Shown one piece after another: positions 9,300 to 18,317 of a stretch of DNA of 64,000 bases. The position numbers were made by a program, and so were the translations under genes. The DNA lies in contig CAZNAD010000005.1 of assembly GCA_964571195.1 (NCBI GenBank), forward strand, positions 62,001 to 126,000, in the 5' to 3' direction. This stretch comes from PALSA-1006 sp964571195 (GTDB lineage Bacteria > Pseudomonadota > Gammaproteobacteria > Burkholderiales > Gallionellaceae). The notes under the pieces were generated by a model. The model saw nothing but the letters and a program-made list of their open reading frames with translations. It made no database searches and was not told the DNA's origin. The stretch's first letter is position 1. Each line of letters starts with the position of its first letter.

Positions 9300-10301
9300 A
9301 TGAGCTTTCAACCCGTCAAGTTCTACCAGACCGGCACTTACACCGTCGGTAACCGGTTGCTCGCGCCGGATGAGCGCAGCGTGCAAGCAGGCGAGATGCG
9401 CAGCAACTCCATCAGTTCCGGTCACCGCGCGTGTCAGGGTTGCGGCGAGGCGCTCGGCGCGCGTTACGCCATCGACGCCGCGATGGCGGAGAGCAACAAT
9501 CAATTGATCGCGGTGAACGCCACCGGCTGTCTCGAAGTGTTCTCCACACCGTATCCCGAATCGTCATGGCAGGTGCCGTGGATTCATTCCCTGTTCGGCA
9601 ATGCGCCTGCGGTCGCCACCGGCGTTGCGGCGGCGATGAAGGTGAAAGGCAAGCATGATGTGCGCATCGTCGCGCAAGGCGGCGACGGCGGTACCACCGA
9701 CATCGGCTTCGGCTGTCTGTCCGGCATGTTCGAGCGTAACGATGATGTGCTTTATATCTGCTACGACAACGAGGCCTACATGAACACCGGCGTGCAGCGC
9801 TCGTCCGCTACGCCGCCTACGGCGCGCACCGCGACGACCATGCCGGTCGGCCCCGAGCCGGGCAACGTGTTCGGCCAAGGCAAGAACGTGCCCGAGATCG
9901 CCATGGCGCACGGCATCCCCTACGTCGCCACCGCGACAGTGGCCGATCTGCGCGACCTTGAATACAAAGTGCGCAAGGCGATGAAGATACGCGGCGCACG
10001 TTACCTCCAGATATTCGTGCCGTGCCCCTTGGGCTGGGGTACCGCTTCCGATGCCACTATCCGCATGGCGCGGTTGGCTAAAGAGACCGGCATGTTCCCT
10101 GTGTTCGAGGCTGAATACGGCGAAGTGACGGGGGTGCTCAAGATACGCAACAAAACGCCAGTGGAGGAATATCTCAAGCCGCAGAAACGTTTTGCCCACC
10201 TGTTCGGCAAGAGTGCGCATCCCGAGATGGTGGCGCGTATGCAGGCCATCGCCGACCGTAACATCCGCAAGTACGGTCTCCTGAATGAGGAGGGAAACTA
10301 A
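9300..10301 (+). CDS. porB: 2-oxoacid (pyruvate) oxidoreductase, beta subunit
   Basis: 333-residue TPP-binding beta subunit. It has cysteines for a [4Fe-4S] cluster (ACQGCGEALGAR and ATGCLEVFSTPYP). The TPP motif GGDGGTTDIGFG...NEAYMNTG is complete. The stretch YDNEAYMNTGVQRSSATP is the pattern found in pyruvate synthase beta chains, which is why pyruvate is the favoured substrate. It is preceded by GGAG at good distance and separated from alpha by 81 bp holding a palindromic repeat. The stop overlaps the RBS region of the downstream flavoprotein gene. Confidence 0.93.
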   Translation: MSFQPVKFYQTGTYTVGNRLLAPDERSVQAGEMRSNSISSGHRACQGCGEALGARYAIDAAMAESNNQLIAVNATGCLEVFSTPYPESSWQVPWIHSLFGNAPAVATGVAAAMKVKGKHDVRIVAQGGDGGTTDIGFGCLSGMFERNDDVLYICYDNEAYMNTGVQRSSATPPTARTATTMPVGPEPGNVFGQGKNVPEIAMAHGIPYVATATVADLRDLEYKVRKAMKIRGARYLQIFVPCPLGWGTASDATIRMARLAKETGMFPVFEAEYGEVTGVLKIRNKTPVEEYLKPQKRFAHLFGKSAHPEMVARMQAIADRNIRKYGLLNEEGN

Positions 10302-10302
10302 T

Positions 10303-11928
10303 ATGCCGAATAAGCCTTTTGCGATTACGCTGAAAGCGGGGACATCGCTGAATAATCTCACCGGTAGCTGGCGCACCGCGCGTCCGGTGTATCTGGATCG
10401 TTTGCCGCCGTGCAATAACGCCTGTCCGGCGGGCGAAGATATTCAGGGCTGGTTGTTCCATGCTGAATCCGGCGATTACGAACAAGCCTGGCGCGCGCTG
10501 GTGGAGAACAACCCGCTGCCCGCCGCGATGGGGCGTGTGTGTTACCACCCGTGCGAAAGCGCATGTAATCGCGGCCTGCTCGATTCATCCGTCGGCATCA
10601 ATTCGGTAGAACGTTTCCTCGGTGACGAGGCGATCAAGCGCGGCTGGAAATTCGCCGCACCCGCCACCTCTTCAGGCAAAAAAGTCCTGGTCGTGGGCGC
10701 GGGGCCTTCGGGGCTGTCCGCCGCGTATCACTTGGCGCGCATGGGGCATAAGGTCGAGATACAGGAAGCGGGCCCGCTGGCGGGCGGCATGATGCGTTTC
10801 GGCATCCCCAAATATCGTTTGCCGCGCGAAGTGCTGGATGCCGAAGTGCAGCGCATCCTCGATCTGGGCGTGACGCTCAAGCTCAACACCAAGGTCGCGC
10901 ATATCGAGCAGAGCATGAAAGACGGCGGCTTTGATGCGGCCTTCCTCGCGGTCGGTGCACACATCGGCAAGCGCGCCATGATCCCCGCCGGAGATGCCGC
11001 ACACATCGTGGATGCGGTGTCGGTGTTGCGCTCGATGGAAGGTGAAGACAAGCCCATGCTGGGGCGCAAAGTGGTGGTGTACGGCGGCGGCAACACCGCC
11101 GTGGATGTGGCGCGCACCGTGAAACGTATGGGTGCCGAGCCCATCATCGTCTACCGCCGCACCCGCGACAAAGCCCCCGCGCACGACTTCGAGATCGAAG
11201 AGGCTTTGCAGGAAGGCGTGATGATCAAGTGGCTCTCCACCATCAAACAGGCGGGCGACAGCAGCATCACCATCGAGAAGATGGCGCTGGATGACAAAGG
11301 CTTCCCGCAACCCACCGGCGAGTTCGAAACGCTGGAAGCGGACTCGGTGGTGCTCGCACTCGGGCAGGACGTCGATCTGTCGTTGCTGGACGGTGTGCCC
11401 GGATTGGAGATCAAAGACGGCACCGTGCAAGTGTCGCCCAACATGATGACTGGACATCCGGGCATCTTCGCGGGCGGCGACATGGTGCCCTCGGAGCGCA
11501 CCGTGACGGTGGCCGTAGGTCACGGCAAAAAAGCCGCGCGCAACATCGATGCATGGCTACGCGGTACCACCTACGAACCCGCAGCCAAACACGAACTGGC
11601 GGAGTTCAAGAACATCAACACCTGGTACTACTCCGACGCACACAAGACCGTACGCCCCGTGCTGGACATCATCCGCCGTCAATCCACTTTTGAAGAAGTG
11701 CAAGGCGGACTGGACGAAACGACTGCCTTGTTCGAGGCGCGGCGCTGCCTTTCCTGCGGCAACTGCTTCGAGTGCGACAACTGCTACGGCGTGTGCCCCG
11801 ACAACGCCGTGATCAAACTCGGCCCCGGCAAACGCTTCGAGTTCAAATACGACTATTGCAAGGGGTGCGGGTTATGCGTCGCGGAATGTCCGTGCGGCGC
11901 AATCAAGATGGTGCCCGAGGATATCTGA
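10303..11928 (+). CDS. GltD-like NAD(P)H-dependent flavoprotein with C-terminal 2[4Fe-4S] ferredoxin domain
   Basis: 541 residues. It starts with a cysteine-rich N-terminal domain (PPCNNACPAGEDIQGWL...CYHPCESACNRG). A pyridine-nucleotide-disulfide oxidoreductase core follows, with FAD motif VVGAGPSGLSAAYHLARMG and NAD(P) motif VYGGGNTAVDVART. The last 60 residues are a ferredoxin domain (CLSCGNCFECDNCYGVCP and CKGCGLCVAECPCGAI). It is immediately downstream of porB (stop TAA 10299-10301, ATG 10303), so it probably links the oxidoreductase to NAD(P)H in place of free ferredoxin. The same architecture family includes DsrL, whose N-terminus is encoded at 63849 in this window. The operon probably ends here. 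Confidence 0.9.
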   Translation: MPNKPFAITLKAGTSLNNLTGSWRTARPVYLDRLPPCNNACPAGEDIQGWLFHAESGDYEQAWRALVENNPLPAAMGRVCYHPCESACNRGLLDSSVGINSVERFLGDEAIKRGWKFAAPATSSGKKVLVVGAGPSGLSAAYHLARMGHKVEIQEAGPLAGGMMRFGIPKYRLPREVLDAEVQRILDLGVTLKLNTKVAHIEQSMKDGGFDAAFLAVGAHIGKRAMIPAGDAAHIVDAVSVLRSMEGEDKPMLGRKVVVYGGGNTAVDVARTVKRMGAEPIIVYRRTRDKAPAHDFEIEEALQEGVMIKWLSTIKQAGDSSITIEKMALDDKGFPQPTGEFETLEADSVVLALGQDVDLSLLDGVPGLEIKDGTVQVSPNMMTGHPGIFAGGDMVPSERTVTVAVGHGKKAARNIDAWLRGTTYEPAAKHELAEFKNINTWYYSDAHKTVRPVLDIIRRQSTFEEVQGGLDETTALFEARRCLSCGNCFECDNCYGVCPDNAVIKLGPGKRFEFKYDYCKGCGLCVAECPCGAIKMVPEDI

Positions 11929-11980
11929 GCTTCGGCGAGCCTTCATCAATAATGATTTGCTTGGGGTTGTGGGTTGTCAG

Positions 11981-12036
11981 CTACTCGGCCTTTTCTGCCG
12001 GCGGCTCCTTCCTATGCCAACGGCAGGTATGTGGAC
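11981..12036 (+). repeat. 56-bp inverted repeat, left copy bounding the caspase/FGE island
   Basis: This 56-bp stretch is the reverse complement of 17497-17552 with only two mismatches and no gap. It begins CTACTCGGCC and ends GGCAGGTATGTGGAC. Similarity stops at both edges. It marks the left boundary of an AT-richer block carrying the WD40-caspase and FGE genes. Confidence 0.92.
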
Positions 12037-12316
12037 TTAAGAGACGATCAACACTCGTACTTCTTAGGACAGCTGCTCGACTATTGTTGTCGTTTCAGTT
12101 TCCAAAATTTTCCTCTGCTGATGGATGCATTGTGGAAGCTTGTATCTCTTCGGGCATACCGACTACAATTCTGCGTAAAAGACTAATGCGTCATATAAAT
12201 GGTCCTATTTCTGACCTCAAGTTTCTGTTAGCAATTTTTCAAGGGGATTCAAGATGGGGTGCCGAATCATCGTACTAAAAGACAAACCTACATAATTTAT
12301 TTCTCAGGAAATAATC
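12037..12316. other. AT-rich intergenic stretch inside the island
   Basis: 280 bp between the left inverted repeat and the WD40-caspase gene. No convincing coding frame or RNA gene is seen. An AT-rich segment near 12290 (TACATAATTT) could serve as a -10 region, and AGGAAAT precedes the ATG at 12317. Confidence 0.4.
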
Positions 12317-15300
12317 ATGCTAAATGCATTTGTTTTTCTACTGTTGCTGATGCTAACTTCGGGGGGCGCGTTTGCTGGCGAAAAAGCAGAAATTTATCCG
12401 CAGTTGGGTCACTCAAGTTCTGTTGCCGCTGTGATTTTCTCACCCGATGATCACACCCTGATCTCGGCAGCTGGAGGTGCGATTAAAATATGGGACGTAG
12501 CCAGTGGTCGCGAAATCAGGACGCTGCAAAGTCATTCTGAATATATCAATTCAATCGCCATATCTCCGGACGGGAGTACTGTTGCCTCGGCAAGTAATGA
12601 TGGCTTGGTAACACTGTGGGATGTCGCTAGCGGGCGAGAGTTAAAATCATTCAGAGGTGTTGAATTGAGAGATGTTAATTCGGTCGTTTTTACCTCTGAT
12701 GGACGCACCTTGGTTTCTGGTGATGAATACGAGTCCATTAGCGTCTGGGATGTTGCAACTGGACAAGAAATTAAAAAAATTGGGCATGAGCGGTCTGTTA
12801 AATCGGTCTCCCTGTCTCCAGATGGGCTCACGATTGCATCGGCAGGGGATGATGGTAGCCTGAAGCTTTGGGATTTTGCCAGCGGACGCGAGATCAAGAC
12901 GCTAATTGGCCATAAAGAAGAAGTGCGATCCGTTGCTTTCTCTCCTGATGGTCGAACTTTAGTGTCTGGGAGCAAGGACAAGAAGATAATTATCTGGAAT
13001 GTTGCCAGTGGTCGCGCCATCAAAACTATTAGCGTCGGCGAAACGGAAGTTAATTCGGTTGCTTTTTCACCTGACGGGCTTGCTATTGCTTCTGCTTCAC
13101 AATGTTTGCAATGCTCGGCAGGGCAAGATGTCGTAACGCTCTGGGATGTAAATAGTGGAGGTGTGATCAAGAGATTGATAAAAAATTCTTTAAGTTCAAC
13201 TTCTGTGACCTTCTCAAATGATGGACGGACTTTGGCTTCGGGTGGTTATAAACAAATCAAGCTATGGGACATTGTTGGTGGCAACGAGATAAAAACCTTG
13301 GAAGCCAATACGATCGACTATAAAGATATCGTTCTTTTTGCGGATGGTCGAACCTTGGCATTGAATGCAGGGCACGGTGGGAATATCAAATTTTGGGATT
13401 TACTTGTCGGGCGTGAGCTTCGAAGCATGAGATATACGGGGGTTGAGAGCGCCATTGCCTTTTCTCCTGACGGTCACATTGCTGTTACGACCGATTTTGA
13501 CTTGGCCAATAATAGTGATGTAGTCAAACTATTTGACGTGGTGAGTGGTCGCGTGACTAAGACCATGCGTGGCGATTATGCGGATCATCTTACCGTCGAA
13601 TCGCTTGTTTTCTCGCCTGACGGAGTTACTGTGGCGTCAGGGGACTCAGATTACACTATCAGACTTTGGGATGTTGCCAGCGGTCGTGAAACTAAGGTAC
13701 TAAAGGGACATACGGGATCTATCCAATCCATGTCATTCTCACCCGATGGGCACTCCCTCGCATCTGCAAGCAGTTCCGAGGCAGTATTATGGGATGTGAC
13801 CAGCGGTCGCGTATTAAAACACTTGTCCGGTAAAGCCTCTAACGCAGTCACTTTTTCCCCTGATGGAAAAACGGTCTCTTGGTATAACGGTAATGGGGTT
13901 GTCATTAATCGCTTAGATATTAGCAGCGGGCATCATCTCGAACCGCTGAGAGGGCATGGCTCAACCGTTAATTCCATCGCGTTTTCGCCGAATGGCCTAA
14001 CTATGGCTTCTGCCAGCAGTGACAGCACAGTTAAGCTTTGGGATGTGGCAAGCGGGAGAGAAACCAACACGCTAAGAGGACATTTCGGTAGAGTAAATTC
14101 TGTTCGATTCACGCCCGATGGACATCACCTAATTTCTGCCGGATCGGACAGTACCGCCCGCTTGTGGGATGTCAGCACCGGGAAAGAGCTTGTCAGCTTC
14201 ATGAATTTCAATCAAGGTGAGTGGCTTGCCATTACCCCCGAGGGGTACTACAGCTCTTCTGCCAAAGGCTCCGACAATTTGAATGTCCGCACAGGAAATA
14301 CAGTTCGCGGCATCAACCAATTTTATGACGTATTCTATCGCCCCGACATTGTTGAGGCCAAGCTGCGAGGAGATAACATCTCAAACCTCATTACGCTGAC
14401 GATTGATGATGCGCTCAAGAACCCTCCACCCGAAGTGTCGTTTACCAAGGTACCGAGCAAGTCCTCTTCTGCCCGCGAGAAAGTTTGCTACAAGATCACC
14501 AGCACCGGTGGAGGCATCGGTGAAGTTCGCTTGTTCCAAAACGGCAAGCTGGTAAAGTCGGATGGTTTCTATCGTGAGGCAGTGGCCAAGCACGAAGACA
14601 AGATGATACTAGCTAGTTCCAATGGCGAAGCCGCTTATCGTTCTTTACGCGCCTTGAAGTTGGTTAAGGAGGAGAGTCCGATCCAAATCCAAAACAACAA
14701 GGGGGATGTAGTCGAAGAGTGTCAGGAGATTGATGCCATCCCGGGCAATAATGAGTTAGGCGTTGTTGCATTCAATGCATCGAACACCATACAAAGCAGT
14801 ATGGGAAACGGTCAGTTTACCTCCATGCGCAAATCGGAAGCTCCAAACCTTTACATCTTGGGTATCGGGATTGATAAATTCGCCGACAGCAGCGTCAATC
14901 TAAAATATGCATCCAAAGATGCAGTGGATTTTCAAGCATTGATGAAAGAGAAATCTGGTGCGCTGTTCGATAAGAAAAACATCCACCTTGTATCGCTCTC
15001 TAATGCAGAGGCCAGAAAACAGAATATTCTGCTTCAGATTGATGAACTATCTAGCAAGATCAAACCATGGGATAGTTTTATCCTGTTTGTTGCTTCACAC
15101 GGTACGATGATAGGGGCACAGTATTATTTGGTGTCGTCTAGTTTCGACGGCACATCTGACATGAGCAACTTGATCGGCTCGAATGAAATCGTCGAGCTAT
15201 CGAAAAAAATTCGCGCACTCAATCAACTCTACATCTTCGATACCTGTCATGCCGGAGGTGTGGATAACATTGTGAGCGGGCTTTACGATGCCCGTATGAG

Positions 15301-15583
15301 TGTGTTGGCGAAGAAGATGGGGCTGCACATCTATGCATCAGCAGGTGGACTGCAAGAGGCGCTGGATGGTTACAAAGGGAATGGCTTATTTACGCATACC
15401 TTGTTAGCCAGCATGAAAGAAGCCCAAAAAAACGATACCAATCATGATGGCAAGGTGAGCGTGATAGAGTTGGGTAAGTCTGCTCAAGAAAAAACTAACA
15501 TCATTTCAACCAAAATTGGACATCCCCAGACGCCGACTATGATTCACTTTGGCAGGGATGTGCCGTTGTTTGTGACAAAATAA
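12317..15583 (+). CDS. Secreted WD40-repeat protein with C-terminal caspase-like (peptidase C14) domain
   Basis: 1088 residues. Residues 1-20 look like a Sec signal peptide (hydrophobic run, then GGAFAGE), so it should act in the periplasm or outside. From about 25 to 640 there are around fourteen WD40 repeats with recurring FSPDG...VKLWDVASGRE units, enough for two beta-propellers. After a linker (about 640-850) comes a caspase-fold domain with the catalytic dyad present: His928 in FVASHGT and Cys977 in FDTCHAGG, so it appears active. AGGAAAT precedes the ATG. Base composition is poorer in GC than its neighbours, and the gene lies inside the 56-bp inverted-repeat island. Substrate and trigger are unknown; it could be a conflict or self-killing effector or a proteolytic surface factor. 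Confidence 0.9.
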   Translation: MLNAFVFLLLLMLTSGGAFAGEKAEIYPQLGHSSSVAAVIFSPDDHTLISAAGGAIKIWDVASGREIRTLQSHSEYINSIAISPDGSTVASASNDGLVTLWDVASGRELKSFRGVELRDVNSVVFTSDGRTLVSGDEYESISVWDVATGQEIKKIGHERSVKSVSLSPDGLTIASAGDDGSLKLWDFASGREIKTLIGHKEEVRSVAFSPDGRTLVSGSKDKKIIIWNVASGRAIKTISVGETEVNSVAFSPDGLAIASASQCLQCSAGQDVVTLWDVNSGGVIKRLIKNSLSSTSVTFSNDGRTLASGGYKQIKLWDIVGGNEIKTLEANTIDYKDIVLFADGRTLALNAGHGGNIKFWDLLVGRELRSMRYTGVESAIAFSPDGHIAVTTDFDLANNSDVVKLFDVVSGRVTKTMRGDYADHLTVESLVFSPDGVTVASGDSDYTIRLWDVASGRETKVLKGHTGSIQSMSFSPDGHSLASASSSEAVLWDVTSGRVLKHLSGKASNAVTFSPDGKTVSWYNGNGVVINRLDISSGHHLEPLRGHGSTVNSIAFSPNGLTMASASSDSTVKLWDVASGRETNTLRGHFGRVNSVRFTPDGHHLISAGSDSTARLWDVSTGKELVSFMNFNQGEWLAITPEGYYSSSAKGSDNLNVRTGNTVRGINQFYDVFYRPDIVEAKLRGDNISNLITLTIDDALKNPPPEVSFTKVPSKSSSAREKVCYKITSTGGGIGEVRLFQNGKLVKSDGFYREAVAKHEDKMILASSNGEAAYRSLRALKLVKEESPIQIQNNKGDVVEECQEIDAIPGNNELGVVAFNASNTIQSSMGNGQFTSMRKSEAPNLYILGIGIDKFADSSVNLKYASKDAVDFQALMKEKSGALFDKKNIHLVSLSNAEARKQNILLQIDELSSKIKPWDSFILFVASHGTMIGAQYYLVSSSFDGTSDMSNLIGSNEIVELSKKIRALNQLYIFDTCHAGGVDNIVSGLYDARMSVLAKKMGLHIYASAGGLQEALDGYKGNGLFTHTLLASMKEAQKNDTNHDGKVSVIELGKSAQEKTNIISTKIGHPQTPTMIHFGRDVPLFVTK

Positions 15584-15667
15584 TGCAAAATAGACGGCAG
15601 ATATATAAACGGGGTTTGAAGTTGTCGGCTGTTTTTTCGCCCAATAACATTAATTAGGAGGCTCAAA

Positions 15668-16909
15668 ATGACAATGCGATTTGTAATTAGCATTTCAATA
15701 TTGATTGCTGTAGCAACGAGTACTGCAATGCCTAGTGCACATGGTGAGCAGCACACTCCTAAGAATAACGCTGTTCCTGTTATGGTTGGCATTCCGGGCA
15801 AAGCCTACGAACTTGGGAAGTTTGAAGTAACCCAAGCAGAATGGCAAGCAGTGATGGGTAGCAATCCATCACAATTCAAGGGAGGAAATCTGCCAGTTGA
15901 AAATTTAAGTTGGAATGATATTCAGGTATACATCGCCAAGCTAAATAAAAAAACCGGCAAACAATATCGCCTGCCAACGGACGAAGAATGGAAATATGCC
16001 TGCTACGGTGGCGATCCATCTTCTGATTATTGCGGCGGTAATGACTTTGATGCGGTAGCATGGCACAGCGGCAATGGAAATGATAAAACTCATCCAGTCG
16101 GTCAGAAGCAGGCCAATGATTACGGACTATACGATATGAGCGGGAACGTCTCGGAATTGGGGGTGGATTTGAATGAAAAAGGAAAATGTATTGTATTTGG
16201 AGGCGGATATTATAGCGGTTGGGAGGGTTCTCTCGGAAAAGAAAGTGTGCCAATACCGACAAATGAGATAACACTTTATGGATTTCGTCTCGCTAGATCG
16301 TTGCCCACTGTGGTTATGATTCCCGCATCGCTAGCAGCAAAAAAGCCTAAGCCAGTTTTAATACCTGAAATGGTAGCTATTCCCGGGAAAGATTATGAGA
16401 TTGGAAAATTCGAAGTAACCCAACCTGAATGGCGATCGGTCATGGGGGATAATCCGTCAAAAGCGAGAAGTAGTTTTAAGGATGACCTCTTGCCGGTAGA
16501 AAATGTGAGCTGGAATGATGTTCAGGAATACATCACTAAGTTAAATGAAAAAACAGGTAAACAATATCGCTTGCCAACCGTTGAAGAATGGAGATACGCC
16601 TGTCACGGGGATACCAATACACCTAACTGCGGTAGTAATAATTTGGATGATGTGTCGTGGTACAACAAAAACAGTCGCGAAATTACTCATCCAGTTGGCC
16701 AGTTGCAACCCAATACTTTCGGCCTATTCGACATGAGTGGAAACGTATGGGAATGGTTGAGCGATTGCTACCAAGGAAATTGTACGATTCGAGCGTATAT
16801 CGGTGGATCATCTCTCAACGATGGAACTGATACGTATTATGCAATGAGGGGAGAAGTAACAGAAACATCCGCGTATAGAGGGTTTCGCTTAGCTAGAACG
16901 CGGCCATAA
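15668..16909 (+). CDS. Secreted protein with two FGE-sulfatase (SUMF1-like) domains
   Basis: 413 residues with an N-terminal signal peptide (ISILIAVATST...SAHGEQ). Two tandem FGE-sulfatase/C-type-lectin-fold domains follow (about 35-215 and 235-413). Both have the characteristic segments FEVTQAEW / FEVTQPEW, LPVENLSWND / LPVENVSWND, KQYRLPT.EEW and FDMSGNVWEW. Domain 1 has a degenerate end (MSGNVSELGVD) and is probably structural only. SD AGGAGG precedes ATG 15668, 84 bp after the caspase gene, so cotranscription is likely. The family includes formylglycine-generating enzymes, but most secreted bacterial members are binding modules or of unknown role. No formylglycine target (sulfatase) is seen here. 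Confidence 0.88.
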   Translation: MTMRFVISISILIAVATSTAMPSAHGEQHTPKNNAVPVMVGIPGKAYELGKFEVTQAEWQAVMGSNPSQFKGGNLPVENLSWNDIQVYIAKLNKKTGKQYRLPTDEEWKYACYGGDPSSDYCGGNDFDAVAWHSGNGNDKTHPVGQKQANDYGLYDMSGNVSELGVDLNEKGKCIVFGGGYYSGWEGSLGKESVPIPTNEITLYGFRLARSLPTVVMIPASLAAKKPKPVLIPEMVAIPGKDYEIGKFEVTQPEWRSVMGDNPSKARSSFKDDLLPVENVSWNDVQEYITKLNEKTGKQYRLPTVEEWRYACHGDTNTPNCGSNNLDDVSWYNKNSREITHPVGQLQPNTFGLFDMSGNVWEWLSDCYQGNCTIRAYIGGSSLNDGTDTYYAMRGEVTETSAYRGFRLARTRP

Positions 16910-16960
16910 GGTGGGGGCTAGGTAATGCCCGCCACTCGCAAAATAGCACTGAATAGCACT

Positions 16961-16992
16961 ATTTGTCCTGTCACGCGACAAATCGGTGACAG
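16961..16992. other. Overlapping, mutually exclusive inverted repeats
   Basis: Two perfect 7-bp inverted repeats interlock: ATTTGTC (16961) with GACAAAT (16977), and CTGTCAC (16968) with GTGACAG (16986). They cannot form at once. A direct repeat AATAGCACT lies just upstream (16942-16960). It is located after the FGE gene stop; function is unknown. Confidence 0.55.
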
Positions 16993-17089
16993 AAACGAAT
17001 TGCTACTTATTGGCAATAATCATTCACCAAAAGTAAGGTCGGGATTTCGGCCGAAGCAGATAGTCTGCTACTGCATTTACAGGTTCTAA

Positions 17090-17449
17090 TTTTGTAAATA
17101 CCCCCTCCCCCCAAAGCCACCCCACTCGCCCCGCCAACCACAACCAGATGGTGAAGACACAGCGATTAAGATTTTGTCGCGTGCGGTGGGTTCGACGATT
17201 TTGTCTGCTTCGACTTCTTCGCAAGAGGCGTTGGAAGGTTACAAGGGGCATGGTTTGTTCACCTTTGTGTTAGCGGAAGGCTTGAGTGGCAAGGCGGATA
17301 AAGGCAAGAGCGGCTTTATCAAAACCGCCGACCTTGCAGATTATGTGGAAACCGAAGTGCCGGAAATCGCCGAAAAAGTATTTAAACGGGCACAGTATCC
17401 GACCAAAACTATTAGCGGGCAGGGGTTTCATATCGGGAAGGTGAGATAG
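17090..17449 (+). pseudogene. Remnant of a caspase-domain protein (C-terminal part only)
   Basis: An open frame without a credible start begins after a stop at 17087-17089. It reads through a proline-rich stretch into about 100 residues typical of the C-terminal part of bacterial caspase proteins (AIKILSRAVG...ASTSSQEALEGYKGHGLFTF...LADYVETEVPEIAEKVF). The catalytic His and Cys segments are absent. It resembles the corresponding part of the gene at 12317 (QEALDGYKGNGLFTHTL) but is clearly divergent, so it is a relic of another family member, not a recent duplicate. It lies inside the inverted-repeat island. Confidence 0.75.
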
Positions 17450-17496
17450 CAAAGATGTATTGAATGTCGGCTATTGAAAAGGACAATGTCAGCTTC

Positions 17497-17552
17497 GTCC
17501 ACATACCTGCCGTTGGCATAGGAAGGAGCCACCGGCAGAAATGGCCGAGTAG
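17497..17552 (-). repeat. 56-bp inverted repeat, right copy bounding the caspase/FGE island
   Basis: Reverse complement of 11981-12036, 54 of 56 positions identical, equal length. It sits between the caspase remnant and the HugZ-like gene and marks the right boundary of the AT-richer block. No transposase is encoded between the two copies. Confidence 0.92.
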
Positions 17553-17619
17553 TGGCCACGCGAAGTTATATGACCACGGGTGGTAAGGCGGCAGTTATGA
17601 AGTTGTTGCCTATGCTAGG

Positions 17620-18288
17620 CTAAACTGCCAAGCCCAACGCCTCGCGTACCTGCTGCGCGTCCGTCATTTTTTCTGCGAACTGCATACGGGTCACCCGCAC
17701 TGCATTGCGGGCGTCGTAGCCATCACAATCAATGCCGACGATGCTGCCTTCCGGTGTCGTACGGCGAGCGTTGAGTTCTTCCAGCAAGCCGTCTTCTTGT
17801 GCGATCAGCGGATAAGGCGCGACGGTGTAGCTTTCCGCTTTCACCCAGTGGATGTCGCCGAAACCGCCAATGTAGCGGACAGCCTGCGGCACGATGCGGT
17901 AGAACTGGAAATCGTGCATGGCGAAATAGGTCTGTGCTTCGGGGAAATAACGCAGGTAACGTTTGCTTGCCGCATCGCGTTCGGTCACATGGGTTGCCTT
18001 GCCGACCACGGTGACGCGCCCTTGGGTCTGGATATGTGCATCCTCCTGATTATGGGTGATGAGGCTGACGCGCGGGTCGTTGCGGATGTTTTTGGTGTGT
18101 TCGGCCAGATCGCTGATGAGGATAAGCAAACTGCCGTCATGGTCGGTCAGGTACGGGGCGATAGAGCCGAACGGATGGCCGTCGAACTTCTTCGACAGAG
18201 TACAGAGCGAGCCGTAGCGGTGGGCGCGCAAAAGCTGGCGCGCTTCGCGGGCATTATCGTGGGGGGGATGGGTGGTTTCGGTTATCAT
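17620..18288 (-). CDS. HugZ-like pyridoxamine-phosphate-oxidase-fold haem protein
   Basis: 222 residues with the split-barrel FMN-binding (PNPOx-like) fold: LLRAHRYGSLCTLSKKFDGHPFGS, then SDLAEHTKNI.NDPRVSL. A C-terminal DUF2470-like segment (IVGIDCDGYDARNAVRVTR...R) follows. This two-part layout matches HugZ/haem-utilisation proteins, which bind or degrade haem in the cytosol. It is divergent from the YihY gene with only 29 bp between starts, so promoters must overlap or be shared. The haem role is from family knowledge; no haem-uptake gene is nearby. Confidence 0.82.
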   Translation of the reverse strand: MITETTHPPHDNAREARQLLRAHRYGSLCTLSKKFDGHPFGSIAPYLTDHDGSLLILISDLAEHTKNIRNDPRVSLITHNQEDAHIQTQGRVTVVGKATHVTERDAASKRYLRYFPEAQTYFAMHDFQFYRIVPQAVRYIGGFGDIHWVKAESYTVAPYPLIAQEDGLLEELNARRTTPEGSIVGIDCDGYDARNAVRVTRMQFAEKMTDAQQVREALGLAV

Positions 18289-18317
18289 GCGCGCATTGTA
18301 GGGGACATAGGTAAAAG

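Noticed and set aside
15668..16909. Diversity-generating retroelement target (FGE/C-lectin fold)
   Set aside because: No reverse transcriptase gene and no template repeat matching the 3' end of the gene is visible in the window.
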